From: Phycisphaeraceae bacterium
GTDB taxonomy: Bacteria; Planctomycetota; Phycisphaerae; Phycisphaerales; UBA1924
Assembly (NCBI GenBank): GCA_020639135.1
Contig: JACKHE010000003.1
Location: forward strand, 186,001-250,000
Length of the DNA stretch: 64,000 nucleotides
Reading direction: 5' to 3'
Every line of letters begins with the position of its first letter. Position 1 is the first letter of the stretch. Below are positions 1 to 8,816 of this stretch, piece after piece. The notes under the pieces are model-generated. The model worked only from the letters and a program-made list of their open reading frames with translations. It searched no databases and was not told where the DNA came from. Position numbers and translations under genes: made by a program.

Positions 1-2
1 CC

Positions 3-893
3 GACGGCATCTACGAATCCGTCCGCTGGTGGGACCCCGACGAGCTTGTCCGCTACAACGGCCCGCTGTGGGAGCTGGACCCGGTGGAGGTCGTCGCGCG
101 CCCCGCGCCGGCGCCCTCGGCCGAGGCGACGCTCGAAGCGCCAGAGCGCGCCGCGTTCCTCAACGCCGGGGCCAGCGAGGCCGAGCTGCGCGCCTACCTC
201 AAGGCCAACGGCCTGGCGCTGATCGTCAGCCGCAACGTCACGACCCGTGATCACGCCGACCGCCAGCAGCCCTACAACCTGCGCATCGACGGCTCGGACA
301 CGCAGAGCGTCGCCGACGACGGCAGGGTGTACGACGTCAGCAGCATGCAGATCCTCCAGGGCGACCTGATCCGCGGCTACGAGAGCAAGCAGGGCCGCCG
401 CGTCCTCGCCCAGCCCATGCACGATGCGCCGGGGCTCAACCACCCCGTCCAGGGCGCCCCGGGCGCGGTCCGGCTCGGTGGCGACGGCTCCATGGCCGCC
501 ATCGTCCCCGCGCAGCGCGCGCTGAGCTGGCAGCTCCTCGACCCCGCCCACGAGCCCGTTGTCCGCGAGCGCTACTGGCTCAGCTTCCAGCCCGGTGAGA
601 TCCGCGTCTGCACCTCCTGTCACGGCGTCAACCGCATGGACCAGACCCTGGCGCCGCCCCCGACCAACACCCCGCAGGCGCTGACCTCGCTGCTCGACTA
701 TCTCCAGCGCGAAGACATCATCGGGGAGTCCCTCCCGGGCGACCTCAACGGCGACGGTCTTGTGGACACGGCGGATCTCGGGATCCTGATTGCCCAGTTC
801 GGCGGTCCGGGAACCGCCGACCTCGACGGCGACGGTGTCGTCTCCACGGCGGACCTGGCGCTGCTGATCGCCTCGTTCAACGCCGGCCGGTGA
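3..893 (+). CDS. Secreted c-type-heme protein with C-terminal dockerin repeats, HzsA-related type (5' end outside window)
   Basis: The reading frame is open from the first bases of the window, so the gene starts upstream; 296 residues are visible. A single c-type heme site, CTSCH, lies near visible residue 203 in the context FQPGEIRVCTSCHGVN, which resembles proteins related to hydrazine synthase alpha subunit. That resemblance is from memory and gives no evidence for hydrazine chemistry. From about residue 246 there are two calcium-binding dockerin-like repeats (GDLNGDGLVDTADLG and a weaker DLDGDGVVSTADLA). Unlike the other dockerin proteins in this window, it has no cysteine at its end. The protein is probably exported and attached to the cell surface or a complex through this tail. 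Function beyond heme binding is unknown. Confidence 0.75.
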   Translation, partial: DGIYESVRWWDPDELVRYNGPLWELDPVEVVARPAPAPSAEATLEAPERAAFLNAGASEAELRAYLKANGLALIVSRNVTTRDHADRQQPYNLRIDGSDTQSVADDGRVYDVSSMQILQGDLIRGYESKQGRRVLAQPMHDAPGLNHPVQGAPGAVRLGGDGSMAAIVPAQRALSWQLLDPAHEPVVRERYWLSFQPGEIRVCTSCHGVNRMDQTLAPPPTNTPQALTSLLDYLQREDIIGESLPGDLNGDGLVDTADLGILIAQFGGPGTADLDGDGVVSTADLALLIASFNAGR

Positions 894-1014
894 CCGGTCG
901 TCTCCGATCGCGTCACTCATCCCGATCCGCGCGAATACCCCGGCCCCCCCGGCGGTTGCATACCATGAAGACCGGGCGTCAGTGACCGGACCGGTCGGGA
1001 AGGATGCCAATCCC

Positions 1015-2070
1015 ATGCGGAAGTTCGGGTTCCAGCTCGCCCTCGGCGCCATCCTCGGGATGACGCTCTTCTCGTGGCTCATCGGCGGCTTCGAGGGCGT
1101 CAGCCGCGCCGATCGGATGGAAGGGGAACGGATGTCGGGCTATTCCAGGAGCGGCTTCGATGTGACGCCGCTGAGCGAAGAACAGGTCGCCGAACTCGCC
1201 GGGAAGCTCGCGCCCGACGAGGCGAGGATCATCCTCGGCAAGGGCACCGAGCCCGCGTTCTGCGGCAACCTGCTCGACAACCACAAGGACGGCGTGTACG
1301 TCTGCAAGCTCTGCGGGCTCCCGCTCTTCTCCTCCGACGCCAAGTTCACCTCCGGCACCGGCTGGCCCAGCTTCTTCGCGCCCTACGACCCCATGCACGT
1401 CGCCATGCTGCAGGACAACTCCCACGGCATGCAGCGCATCGAGATCCTCTGCAACCGCTGCGGCGCCCACCTCGGGCACGTCTTCCCCGACGGCCCGGCG
1501 CCGACCGGCCTCCGGTTCTGCCTCAACTCCGCATCGCTGGAGTTCTACGAGAAAGGCGCCGAGCGGCCCGCAAGCTCCACACCCGTCGAGCGCGCCACGG
1601 CGTACTTCGCCGGCGGGTGCTTCTGGGGCGTCGAGGACCGCTTCCAGCAGACGCCCGGCGTCATCGACGCAGTCAGCGGCTACATGGGCGGCAACGTCCC
1701 CAACATGACCTCCAAGATCGCCTACGCCTCCGACACGGGGCACGCAGAGACCGTCCGCGTCGATTACGACCCCAACGTGATCTCCTACGAGCAGCTCCTC
1801 GAGCGCTACTTCAAGTACCACGACCCGACGACGCTCAACCGCCAGGGCCCCGACGTCGGCCCGCTCTACCGCAGCGAGATCTTCGCCGTCACGCCCGAGC
1901 AGAAACGGCAGGCGCTCGACTACATCGAGAAGCTCCAGAAGACCGACCGCTTCAAGGGCCGCAAGATCGTCACCCTCGTCGAGGAGGCGTCCGAGTTCTG
2001 GCCCGCCGAAGAGTACCACCAGGACTACCACGCCAAGCACGGCGGCCACTGCCCGCTCCCGCCGGAGTGA
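1015..2070 (+). CDS. msrBA: Bifunctional peptide-methionine sulfoxide reductase MsrB-MsrA, membrane-anchored
   Basis: This 351-residue protein repairs both stereoisomers of oxidised methionine. Residues about 6-25 form a hydrophobic N-terminal anchor or signal. The MsrB half follows, with zinc-binding pairs CKLC (97/100) and CNRC (146/149) and the catalytic cysteine in RFCLNS (169). The MsrA half begins near residue 190 with the GCFWG active site (Cys202). The order is MsrB then MsrA, the reverse of the PilB-type fusion. An ATG 33 bases upstream is in frame, but the ATG at 1015 is preceded by an AAGGA ribosome-binding site at normal spacing and places the hydrophobic segment at the N-terminus. 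The anchor suggests a role in repairing envelope proteins. Confidence 0.93.
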   Translation: MRKFGFQLALGAILGMTLFSWLIGGFEGVSRADRMEGERMSGYSRSGFDVTPLSEEQVAELAGKLAPDEARIILGKGTEPAFCGNLLDNHKDGVYVCKLCGLPLFSSDAKFTSGTGWPSFFAPYDPMHVAMLQDNSHGMQRIEILCNRCGAHLGHVFPDGPAPTGLRFCLNSASLEFYEKGAERPASSTPVERATAYFAGGCFWGVEDRFQQTPGVIDAVSGYMGGNVPNMTSKIAYASDTGHAETVRVDYDPNVISYEQLLERYFKYHDPTTLNRQGPDVGPLYRSEIFAVTPEQKRQALDYIEKLQKTDRFKGRKIVTLVEEASEFWPAEEYHQDYHAKHGGHCPLPPE

Positions 2071-2085
2071 TCCGCGTCCGCGCGG

Positions 2086-4815
2086 TCAGTCCCGCGTCCC
2101 GAAGCGCTCGTCCAGCTCCGCGATCCAGTTGTGCACGACCACGATCCGCGGCGGCTCCTTCTCCCAGTCCGCCGGCTCGATCATGAGGAACCGGCCGTCC
2201 GGCGCCGGGGCGTACTGGTCTCCCGAGGAGAGCCCGTCCTGCCAGGGCCAGTTCCACACAATCCTGGGCGCCGCGACCTTGCCATTCGCATCGAGATCAA
2301 TCGCGCGCATCGCGTCCCGGTGGGCGTAGTACACCGTCCTGCTGTCCGCGCTCCAGTGCGCCTTGCCGTACGAACCGCCGGGTGTGATCAGCTTCGGCGG
2401 CGTCCCGTCCGGCGGGTACGGCTGGAGGTACATGTTCTCCTCACCCGACCGGTCGGAACCGTACACAATCCAACGCCCGTCCGGGGAGATGGTTCCGCCG
2501 AACTCGTTGTGCTCGGTCTGGATCAGCGATTCCGTGTCACCGGTTACTGGGTCGAAGACCGCGATCTCCGAGTCCTTGGCCTGTTGATCGAACCGCATGA
2601 TCATGAGCCGGCCGTCCGGCGTCCATCCTGTTGGCTCCACCCAGAAGCCCTGCTCCCTGCACACCGCGATCTCGTCCCTGGTACCGGTGTCGAGGACGGT
2701 GACCTGGTTCTGGCCGCTATAGCCGCTGCCCTCCGGGATGATGCCGTACGCGACCAGGCTCCCGTCGTGATTCAGCAGCGCATCGCCAGGCTCACCCCGG
2801 TTGGTGAGCCGTTCCCTCGACATGGTGTCCAGGTTGATCAGCCACATCTCGTTCCTGTTGCGCAGCGTCGTCAGCACGGCGCGGCGTCCATCGCGCGAGA
2901 CGCTCAGCGACTCGAAGAACGCGTCACGCGGCATGTCCAGGGGCTCGATCGCGCCGTCCTGATCGATCCAGATCAACCGGCGCCCGGTCGTCAGGCGATC
3001 GCCCGGCTGATACACCAGGTCGCCACGCGGCGAGATCGCCATCTGCCCGCCGCCGCCCCAGGGGTGCGACTTGATCCCTTCGATCACGGGAACCGGATCC
3101 CCCAGCAGTCGGGTTCGTTTCGTGTCAAATGGAGCAACAAAGAGTGTCGAACGACGGAGGAAGGCGAGGTACCGGCCGTCGATGATCGCCGGCGCTGCGG
3201 CGTCGGTGAGCAGCGTTGTCAATCCACCCTCAGGCGAGCGGTGCGCGACGGCGTAATCCTCGACGGTGTGCCCGGTCCAGCCGCTGAAGAGGTATCCGCC
3301 ATCGGGGGTGGGCCAGACTCGCTCGACGCCGAGGAACCCGTTTTCCGGGTTGGGATCCAGGAGCACACGTTCGGCGCGATCGCCGATCGTCAGCTCGACC
3401 AGCGCATTGTCGAGCATGCGTGATCTGGCGATTGTATTGTCGTCCACCCAGAACGGGACGCTCGTGATGTTCTCCTTGACATCCAGCAGCGTCGTCGAAG
3501 GGCCGCCGTGGATCGGGACGCACCTGATGCCTTCGTCGGTCTGGAATCCCATCCGGCGCCCGTCGGGGGAGAAGAAGATCTCGCTCGCACGCTCCAGCCC
3601 GGACAGCGCCCAGGGTTCAAGCGCGTCGAGATCCCGCACCATGGTCCGCCTTCTCGATTCGATGTCGCTTTCCCCGCCGTCGTAGAGCCGGTACGCGATC
3701 AGCGTCCCGTCGCGCGAGATCGAGAGGTCGCTCATCGTCTGGAAACTCGACGCGTTGTCCGCGACATCGATCGAGTACCGGATCACTCGTTTGTCGCCCG
3801 TGCTGTCGGACGATCCCCCGATCGGCGCCAGCGCCGCCGCGCCGATGCCCAGCGCAAACCCCACAACTCCGGTCAACAGCGCTGGCCAGAGGCTCCGCTT
3901 CCGCGGCGCCCCGGCTCCCGTGTACGCCGCGATGTGCGTGGACGACCACTCCTGGCCCGCCAGCGCCTTCTCCAGCGTCAGGCGCGCATCGCCGATGTCG
4001 CGCAGGCGGTTCCTCGGATCCTTCTCCAGGCACGCGCGGAGCAGCTCGCGCACCCGCGGCGGCGTGCGCTCGGGCAGGGCGGCCCAGCGGGGCTCGCGCT
4101 CGAGGATCGCCGCCAGCGAATCCGTGCTCGTCTCGCCCCCGAAGAGCCGCTCGCCGGTCAGGCACTCGAAGAGCACGCAACCGAACGACCAGATGTCCGT
4201 CCGGCGATCCACCGCCCTGCCACGCGCCTGCTCGGGGCTCAGGAACGCCGGTGTGCCCAGCACCTGGCCCACCTCGGTCGCCGGGTCCTGCGGCACGGTG
4301 ACCGTCGGGAGTTTCGTCAGGTCCAGCGATGATGATCGTGACTCGATCTCCTTCGCCAGGCCGAAATCCACCACCTTCACCGCGCCGTCGCTGCGGATGA
4401 TCACGTTGCCCGGCTTGAGGTCCCGGTGGATCACCCCCGCCTCGTGCGCCGCCTCCACGCCCCGTGCGATCTGCACGGCGATCTCCAGCGCCTCGTCGAT
4501 CGCCAGCGGGCCCTGCTCCAGCCGTTGCGTGAGCGTGATCCCTTCCACGTACTCCAGCACCAGGTACCGCGCGCCATCGACCACTTCCACGCTGTGGATG
4601 CCGGCGATGTTCGTGTGGTTCAGCGCCGCCAGCGCCTTCGCTTCGCGCTCGAAGCGCGCCAGCCGATCGGCGCTCTCCGCCAGGTCCGCCGGCAACGACT
4701 TGATCGCCACCGTCCGGTGCAGGCGGTCGTCGCGCGCCAGGTACACCACGCCCATCCCGCCCCGGGCGATCTCGCGTTCGATGGTGTACGGCCCCACGGC
4801 CCGGGGATGGGTCAT
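2086..4815 (-). CDS. Transmembrane Ser/Thr protein kinase with TolB/PD40-type beta-propeller
   Basis: A 909-residue Hanks-type kinase. The N-terminal kinase domain (about 10-275) has the glycine loop GGMGVVY, the ATP lysine in VAIK (39), the catalytic HRDLKPGN (130-137) and DFG (150-152), followed by an APE-like segment in AFLSPEQARG. One membrane helix lies at about 335-358. The remaining 550 residues contain WD40/PD40-type blades with repeated SPDG and SRDG motifs, as in TolB-like sensor domains. The start at 4815 matches the usual kinase N-terminus; an upstream in-frame ATG would add 38 unrelated residues and run into the neighbouring gene. The gene converges with msrBA. The signal and substrates are unknown. 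Confidence 0.93.
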   Translation of the reverse strand: MTHPRAVGPYTIEREIARGGMGVVYLARDDRLHRTVAIKSLPADLAESADRLARFEREAKALAALNHTNIAGIHSVEVVDGARYLVLEYVEGITLTQRLEQGPLAIDEALEIAVQIARGVEAAHEAGVIHRDLKPGNVIIRSDGAVKVVDFGLAKEIESRSSSLDLTKLPTVTVPQDPATEVGQVLGTPAFLSPEQARGRAVDRRTDIWSFGCVLFECLTGERLFGGETSTDSLAAILEREPRWAALPERTPPRVRELLRACLEKDPRNRLRDIGDARLTLEKALAGQEWSSTHIAAYTGAGAPRKRSLWPALLTGVVGFALGIGAAALAPIGGSSDSTGDKRVIRYSIDVADNASSFQTMSDLSISRDGTLIAYRLYDGGESDIESRRRTMVRDLDALEPWALSGLERASEIFFSPDGRRMGFQTDEGIRCVPIHGGPSTTLLDVKENITSVPFWVDDNTIARSRMLDNALVELTIGDRAERVLLDPNPENGFLGVERVWPTPDGGYLFSGWTGHTVEDYAVAHRSPEGGLTTLLTDAAAPAIIDGRYLAFLRRSTLFVAPFDTKRTRLLGDPVPVIEGIKSHPWGGGGQMAISPRGDLVYQPGDRLTTGRRLIWIDQDGAIEPLDMPRDAFFESLSVSRDGRRAVLTTLRNRNEMWLINLDTMSRERLTNRGEPGDALLNHDGSLVAYGIIPEGSGYSGQNQVTVLDTGTRDEIAVCREQGFWVEPTGWTPDGRLMIMRFDQQAKDSEIAVFDPVTGDTESLIQTEHNEFGGTISPDGRWIVYGSDRSGEENMYLQPYPPDGTPPKLITPGGSYGKAHWSADSRTVYYAHRDAMRAIDLDANGKVAAPRIVWNWPWQDGLSSGDQYAPAPDGRFLMIEPADWEKEPPRIVVVHNWIAELDERFGTRD

Positions 4816-4862
4816 TCGGCTCTCCGGTCGATCCCGATGCGGGTCGGCAGTGTATCCCCGCG

Positions 4863-5327
4863 CTACGCCAGCGCGAAAAAACCCTGCCCCGTGTACGTCA
4901 GCTCGCCGTCGGCGACCAGCGCATCCCACACCTCCCGGGGATACTCCGACGGCGGGATAATCGCGTCGATCGACGAGCCCTCCCCTTTGGTCAGCAGCCG
5001 ACCCGACAGCCGCGACTCGTCCGCCAGCCGCGACAGCTTCAGCCGCTTTCGGAACGCCTTCATCGCGGCGTGCTTCTCTTCGTAAGGCACCTCGGCCGGA
5101 TCGCGCCGGGGGCCGCCGATACGCTCCGGGTGCTCGACGAGCGTCACCAGCGCATCGAGCCCGGCCAGATCGCGCTCACCAACGCACCGCTCGACCTCCG
5201 CCTGATCCACCGGCATCCGCCCCAGCAGGCGGTGCAGCAGCGACCAGTCCGCCGAGGCGTCCCTGCCCGATTCGAGCGAGGCGACAATCGTGTCGAGCGT
5301 CTGCCGGAGTTTCTGAGCCGCGTTCAT
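4863..5327 (-). CDS. Hypothetical protein, 154 residues
   Basis: I do not recognise this protein. It is soluble, rich in charged residues and lacks a signal peptide or membrane segment. A central stretch (EEKHAAMKAFRKRLKLSRL) is predicted helical and basic, and the C-terminal 50 residues look like a compact alpha/beta module ending GELTYTGQGFFALA. It lies 47 bases upstream of the kinase gene on the same strand, so the two may be co-transcribed. The start at 5327 is chosen because it is the first ATG downstream of the tRNA; a longer frame would run into the tRNA gene. Codon use matches the neighbours, so it is probably a real chromosomal gene. Confidence 0.7.
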   Translation of the reverse strand: MNAAQKLRQTLDTIVASLESGRDASADWSLLHRLLGRMPVDQAEVERCVGERDLAGLDALVTLVEHPERIGGPRRDPAEVPYEEKHAAMKAFRKRLKLSRLADESRLSGRLLTKGEGSSIDAIIPPSEYPREVWDALVADGELTYTGQGFFALA

Positions 5328-5393
5328 CCGCGGGGAGTTTACCCGTGGGCGCAAGAGAAAGGCCGCGGATGATCGATCCACGGCCCTTTCAAG

Positions 5394-5468
5394 TGACCCC
5401 ACGGGGATTCGAACCCCGGTTTCCAGGATGAGAACCTGGCGTCCTGGACCAGGCTAGACGATGGGGCC
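5394..5468 (-). tRNA. tRNA-Glu, anticodon CTC
   Basis: The reverse complement folds as a standard cloverleaf. The acceptor stem is GGCCCCA paired with TGGGGTC, the anticodon arm is CCAGG-TTCTCAT-CCTGG giving anticodon CTC, and the T arm is CGGGG-TTCGAAT-CCCCG. The discriminator base is A and no CCA is encoded. It reads GAG codons, which are frequent in this GC-rich genome. Confidence 0.95.
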
Positions 5469-5546
5469 GATGTCGCCGGCCGGGGGGCCGACGGGGGCAA
5501 TAGTAGGGGGCGTGCCCGGCGGGTCAACCGGCCGGTCGATGGGGGG

Positions 5547-5690
5547 ATGGACGCCGAGCCTGTGCGGAGCGAAGGCTCGGGCATCGTCCGGAAGATCAAG
5601 GCGGAAGTTTCCGAGATGGGTTTTTTCCGCCTTGACCGCTCCGGGCGTTCAAGGCGGAAGCTTCCAACACACCGGAGTTCCATCTTGAAC
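5547..5690. repeat. Intergenic repeats: GGACGCCGAG module plus two TCAAGGCGGAA hairpins
   Basis: The 265-base gap between the tRNA and the BI-1 gene holds one copy of a GGACGCCGAG...GAAGGCTCGG module (from 5547) followed by two hairpins. One has arms TCAAGGCGGAA (5596-5606) and TTCCGCCTTGA (5625-5635). The other has arms TCAAGGCGGAAG (5649-5660) and TTCCATCTTGAA (5678-5689), which are not fully complementary. The same modules recur at 6681-7065, 8103-9073, 10561-10600 and 11870-11905. Confidence 0.85.
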
Positions 5691-5733
5691 ACTCGGCGCT
5701 CCGCCCCGCTCTCCCCGAGGGAGAGGGTTGCGA

Positions 5734-6564
5734 TCAATCCCTCCGGCCAAGCATCGCCAGCAGCCGCAGGATCGACACGTACAGCCACACCAGCGTCACG
5801 AGCAGCCCGAAGCCGGCGTACCACTCCATGTGCTTCGGGGCGCCGCGCTGGACGCCTTCCTCGATGAAATCGAAATCGAGCACGAGGTTCAGCGAGGCGA
5901 TCACCACCACGAACCCGGCGAAGCCGATCGCGATGGGGCCGCCGTCGTACAGGTACGGGACCTGCACCCCGAAGAGCTGCAGGATCATCGTCGCCACGAA
6001 GACCAGGCAGATCCCGCCGGTGGCCGCGACGATGGCGAGCTTGAAGTTCTCGCTGGGCTTGATGATGCGGGAGGTGTAGGCGATGAGCAGCGCCGCGAGG
6101 ATGCCGAAGGTCAGCAGCCCCGCCTGGATGATGATGGCGTAGTTGAGCGCCAGCCCCCCGGCCACGACCTTCCCGCTGGAGAACATCGCGTACGCCGCGC
6201 TGATCCCTCCGACGAAGCAGCCCTCGAGCAGGGCGTACACCGGCGCGAGGAAGGGCGCCCACCGCGGGTTGAAGATCAGCGCCAGCGCCAGGATGAACCC
6301 GCCGAATCCGCCGCCCATCGCCCACAGACCCCAGTTCCCGATGGCGCCGGGATCGATTGCCCCATCAACCACCGCGCGGGCTGGGATGATGTTCGCCCAG
6401 GCGAAGATGGCCGAGGCGGCGCAGAGGCACAGCAGGATGAAAGTCTTGTTGACGGTCCCCTGGAGCGTCATCGCGCCGGCGCGCAGGCCCTGCGTGGTCA
6501 CGGGCGAGAAGTCGGCCCCCCCGAAGGTCGAGGCGGTGAGGGCCGGGTTGTTCGTGCGGATCAT
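5734..6564 (-). CDS. Bax inhibitor-1/YccA family integral membrane protein
   Basis: A 276-residue polytopic protein with about seven hydrophobic helices from residue 35 onward. Family features visible are the short hydrophilic N-terminus, the helix-rich core and a conserved acidic segment (NLVLDFDFIEEG) before the last helix, where BI-1 proteins carry pore-lining acidic residues. In eukaryotes and some bacteria the family acts as a pH-sensitive calcium leak; the bacterial role is mostly undefined. The start at 6564 is preceded by GGAG at suitable spacing; an upstream in-frame ATG adds 14 residues without support. Dispersed repeats flank it on both sides, so it is probably transcribed alone. 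Confidence 0.9.
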   Translation of the reverse strand: MIRTNNPALTASTFGGADFSPVTTQGLRAGAMTLQGTVNKTFILLCLCAASAIFAWANIIPARAVVDGAIDPGAIGNWGLWAMGGGFGGFILALALIFNPRWAPFLAPVYALLEGCFVGGISAAYAMFSSGKVVAGGLALNYAIIIQAGLLTFGILAALLIAYTSRIIKPSENFKLAIVAATGGICLVFVATMILQLFGVQVPYLYDGGPIAIGFAGFVVVIASLNLVLDFDFIEEGVQRGAPKHMEWYAGFGLLVTLVWLYVSILRLLAMLGRRD

Positions 6565-6680
6565 GGAGGGATCTCCGGGTGGCGTGGCAATGCGAATCAA
6601 TGCCACGGTTCAGGGTCATGGATGTTCGCAGGATTGTAGGGACACCGGCCCGGCGGGTTTCGGGGCTTTGCCACAGGATC

Positions 6681-7065
6681 CGATGGACGCCGGGTCTGAT
6701 CGCGGCGAGGGCTCGGGTATCGCCCGGAGGTTCAAGGCGGAAGTTTCCGAGATGGGTTTTTTCCGCCTTAACCGCTCCGCCGGGTGGCGTGACGAAGCGC
6801 AGCGTTGCCACGATTGAATCTGATTCATGGCCATGCCAGGCCATGGCCCTGGCACGCGCTCAAGGCGGAAAAGCGCCCACATGGAAACTTCCGCCTTGAA
6901 CCCAAGGCGCGCGTGCCATGGCCACGTCCTCGTGGCCATGCTCCGCGCGGATCGGCCGCAATCATGGCCATGCCAAGCCATGGCCTTGGCGCGCGCATTC
7001 ACCCCGACTGAACGATTGATCGTGGTCAGAATCGCTGCGCGATTGTCACCACACCACCCGGCAGA
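6681..7065. repeat. Composite repeat region, first full copy of the long repeat (core 6805-7065)
   Basis: The 501-base gap 6565-7065 contains no gene. It holds a GGACGCCGGG module (6681), a hairpin with arms TCAAGGCGGAAG (6732-6743) and TTCCGCCTTA (6761-6770), and a 261-base long unit. The long unit starts TTGCCACGATTGAATC (6805), includes a second perfect 11-bp hairpin (6860-6870 with 6889-6899), and continues with many CATGGCCATG and CCATGG palindromes to the stop codon of the next gene. A collinear copy sits at 8817-9073, also ending exactly at a minus-strand gene's 3' end. Confidence 0.9.
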
Positions 7066-8088
7066 TTATCTCTTCAAGGAATCACGCAGACAGTTCTGGA
7101 GTGTGTACACCAGCGTTTCGGCGATCTTGGAATCCTGGAACACCCGGTCGATGTCCGGGCTCAGAAACGGTGCCAGCGGTCCGAACTCGCCATCGGTGAT
7201 CCGTCCCGTGATCCGGTCCAGAGCAAGATCGGGATTCTCCTCGGCGATCGCCTCCGCCCGGAGCATCCCGATCGTTCGCTGCGCTTCACCACACCGTTCG
7301 AGCCCGCCGTATTCCTCGACCTCGGGCCAGAGTGTGTCGCTGGATGGGGTTTCATCGCCACCGTCGATCGATCTGAGCGAATCCACGAAGGCCCAGATTC
7401 GTTGCCGACCCGCAACGCTCTGGCTCTGCGCGACCATCCAGTCTGATATCAACTCGGAGTCCCGGAGCACCGAGCGGCGAAGCTCGAGCCGATCGTGATC
7501 AGGAAACCGATCGAGCTCGCGAAGCAGCAATTCGGCGGAACCGCCGCGCCATTGATCCTGGGGGATCCGGAACGCCAGGTATACCGCCGGGGTGATGATC
7601 CGGGCTCTCGCCCTCGTTGTGATCAGAAAATGATCGCTGCTCAGATGCCTGGCGATGACGAATGCTTTTCTGATGTCGTCGAAGGCAGCGTCGTATGATT
7701 CCGTATTGCAATCAATCCGGGCTTGAGCCAGCAGCAATCCTGCAGCGGCACACGCAGGGGCGTGGTGGGGCAACTCCAGCATCGGGCCTTCGCTCAGATC
7801 GAGGTCGAATTCGCACGATCCCGCTCCGACCGCCGCATCGATCCGCATCATCCGCTCTTCGTTGCTCAGTTCGGCCAGAATCCGGGGCCCGGCGACCCAT
7901 CCATCCCGTTCGACGCCCTCGGTCTCCTCGGCGATCGCCCGCGAATCGACGTACTCGTGATGATCCGCGTCCCAGATCTTCAGGTACAACGGCGCCGCGT
8001 TGACTGGCGCCGTGTCCTCCGCGAGTGTGCGCGGGATCCCGGCGGTGATCATGACTGCAAGCATCAGGGCTCGGAGCGTCCGGTTCAT
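7066..8088 (-). CDS. Hypothetical secreted protein, 340 residues
   Basis: I do not recognise a family. Residues 1-23 form a signal peptide (basic MNRTLR, hydrophobic core, cleavage after TLA). The mature protein is acidic and mostly helical, with cysteines near residues 94, 112 and 127 that could form disulfides after export. There are no catalytic motifs or membrane segments. Its 3' end touches a long composite repeat and its 5' side is followed by another, so it is transcriptionally isolated. The ATG at 8088 is the natural start because it opens the signal peptide. It is probably periplasmic or extracellular. Confidence 0.7.
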   Translation of the reverse strand: MNRTLRALMLAVMITAGIPRTLAEDTAPVNAAPLYLKIWDADHHEYVDSRAIAEETEGVERDGWVAGPRILAELSNEERMMRIDAAVGAGSCEFDLDLSEGPMLELPHHAPACAAAGLLLAQARIDCNTESYDAAFDDIRKAFVIARHLSSDHFLITTRARARIITPAVYLAFRIPQDQWRGGSAELLLRELDRFPDHDRLELRRSVLRDSELISDWMVAQSQSVAGRQRIWAFVDSLRSIDGGDETPSSDTLWPEVEEYGGLERCGEAQRTIGMLRAEAIAEENPDLALDRITGRITDGEFGPLAPFLSPDIDRVFQDSKIAETLVYTLQNCLRDSLKR

Positions 8089-8102
8089 GACCGCATCGTA
8101 GG

Positions 8103-8343
8103 CGTATCGATATCCGAGCCTTCGCTGCGCTCAGACCCGGCGTCCAACACGGCGCTCAAGGCGGAAAAGCGCCCACATGGAAACTTCCGCCTTGAACCTC
8201 CGGCGCGTGTGCCATGGCCACGTCTTCGTGGCCATGCTCCGCGCGGATCAGCCGCAATCATGGCCATGCAAAGCCATGGCCATGGCACGCGCATTCACTT
8301 CGACTGAAAGATTGATCGTGGTAAGAATCGCTGCGAGATTGTT
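8103..8343. repeat. Composite repeat region, second copy lacking the left 55 bases
   Basis: An inverted copy of the GGACGCCGAG/GGCTCGG module starts at 8103. A hairpin follows with arms TCAAGGCGGAA (8156-8166) and TTCCGCCTTGA (8185-8195), then the CATGGCCATG-rich block to about 8343. The block is nearly identical to 6907-7040 and 8918-9050. Confidence 0.88.
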
Positions 8344-8816
8344 TTCTCACACCTGTCAGAATCCACAGGATTTCCAGAACGCGCAGGTTCCTGTCAGGAT
8401 CAGAACACGCAGGTCTCGGCCCCATTCGACCAGACCCTCCCCCTCTGTTCTCTCTCTCTCTCTCCTCTCTCTCGCTGCGCTCGTGATCAAGGTGGAAGCT
8501 TCCCACACGGGGTTTTTCCATCTTGATCGCCCCGTCCGGTGGTGCGGAGGGGCATGGGCAGGAGACGGGGAGGAGGGTCGGGAGAATTTCAGCCGGGCGG
8601 CGCCGCTCGTGACGGGCCGACGCCTTGTGTTCGCTTGTTGCAGGAACAGTACACCGCCGCGATGCGCCGTCAACGGGAACGATCCCGGAGCGCCGCTCCC
8701 GTGCGCACCGTGGTGAAGACGCGGTCAAGGCGGAAGCCTGCGCGCGGGGACTTTTCCGCCTTGAACGCTCCCGACGGACGCCGAGTCTGAGTCGGGCGCC
8801 GTGGAGCCGCGCGGCT
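8344..8816. repeat. Repeat-rich non-coding spacer with a CT microsatellite and two more hairpins
   Basis: No gene is visible here. A CT-rich microsatellite spans about 8451-8473. A hairpin variant uses arms TCAAGGTGGAA (8487-8497) and TTCCATCTTGA (8516-8526), which are complementary apart from one G-T pair. A canonical hairpin lies at 8725-8764, and a GGACGCCGAGTCTGAG module at about 8774. Open frames across this stretch lack ribosome-binding sites and protein-like composition. Confidence 0.8.

Noticed and set aside
979..2049. A 356-residue minus-strand open frame opposite msrBA
   Set aside because: The plus strand encodes both active sites of the Msr fusion; the minus-strand product is low-complexity and valine/glycine-rich.
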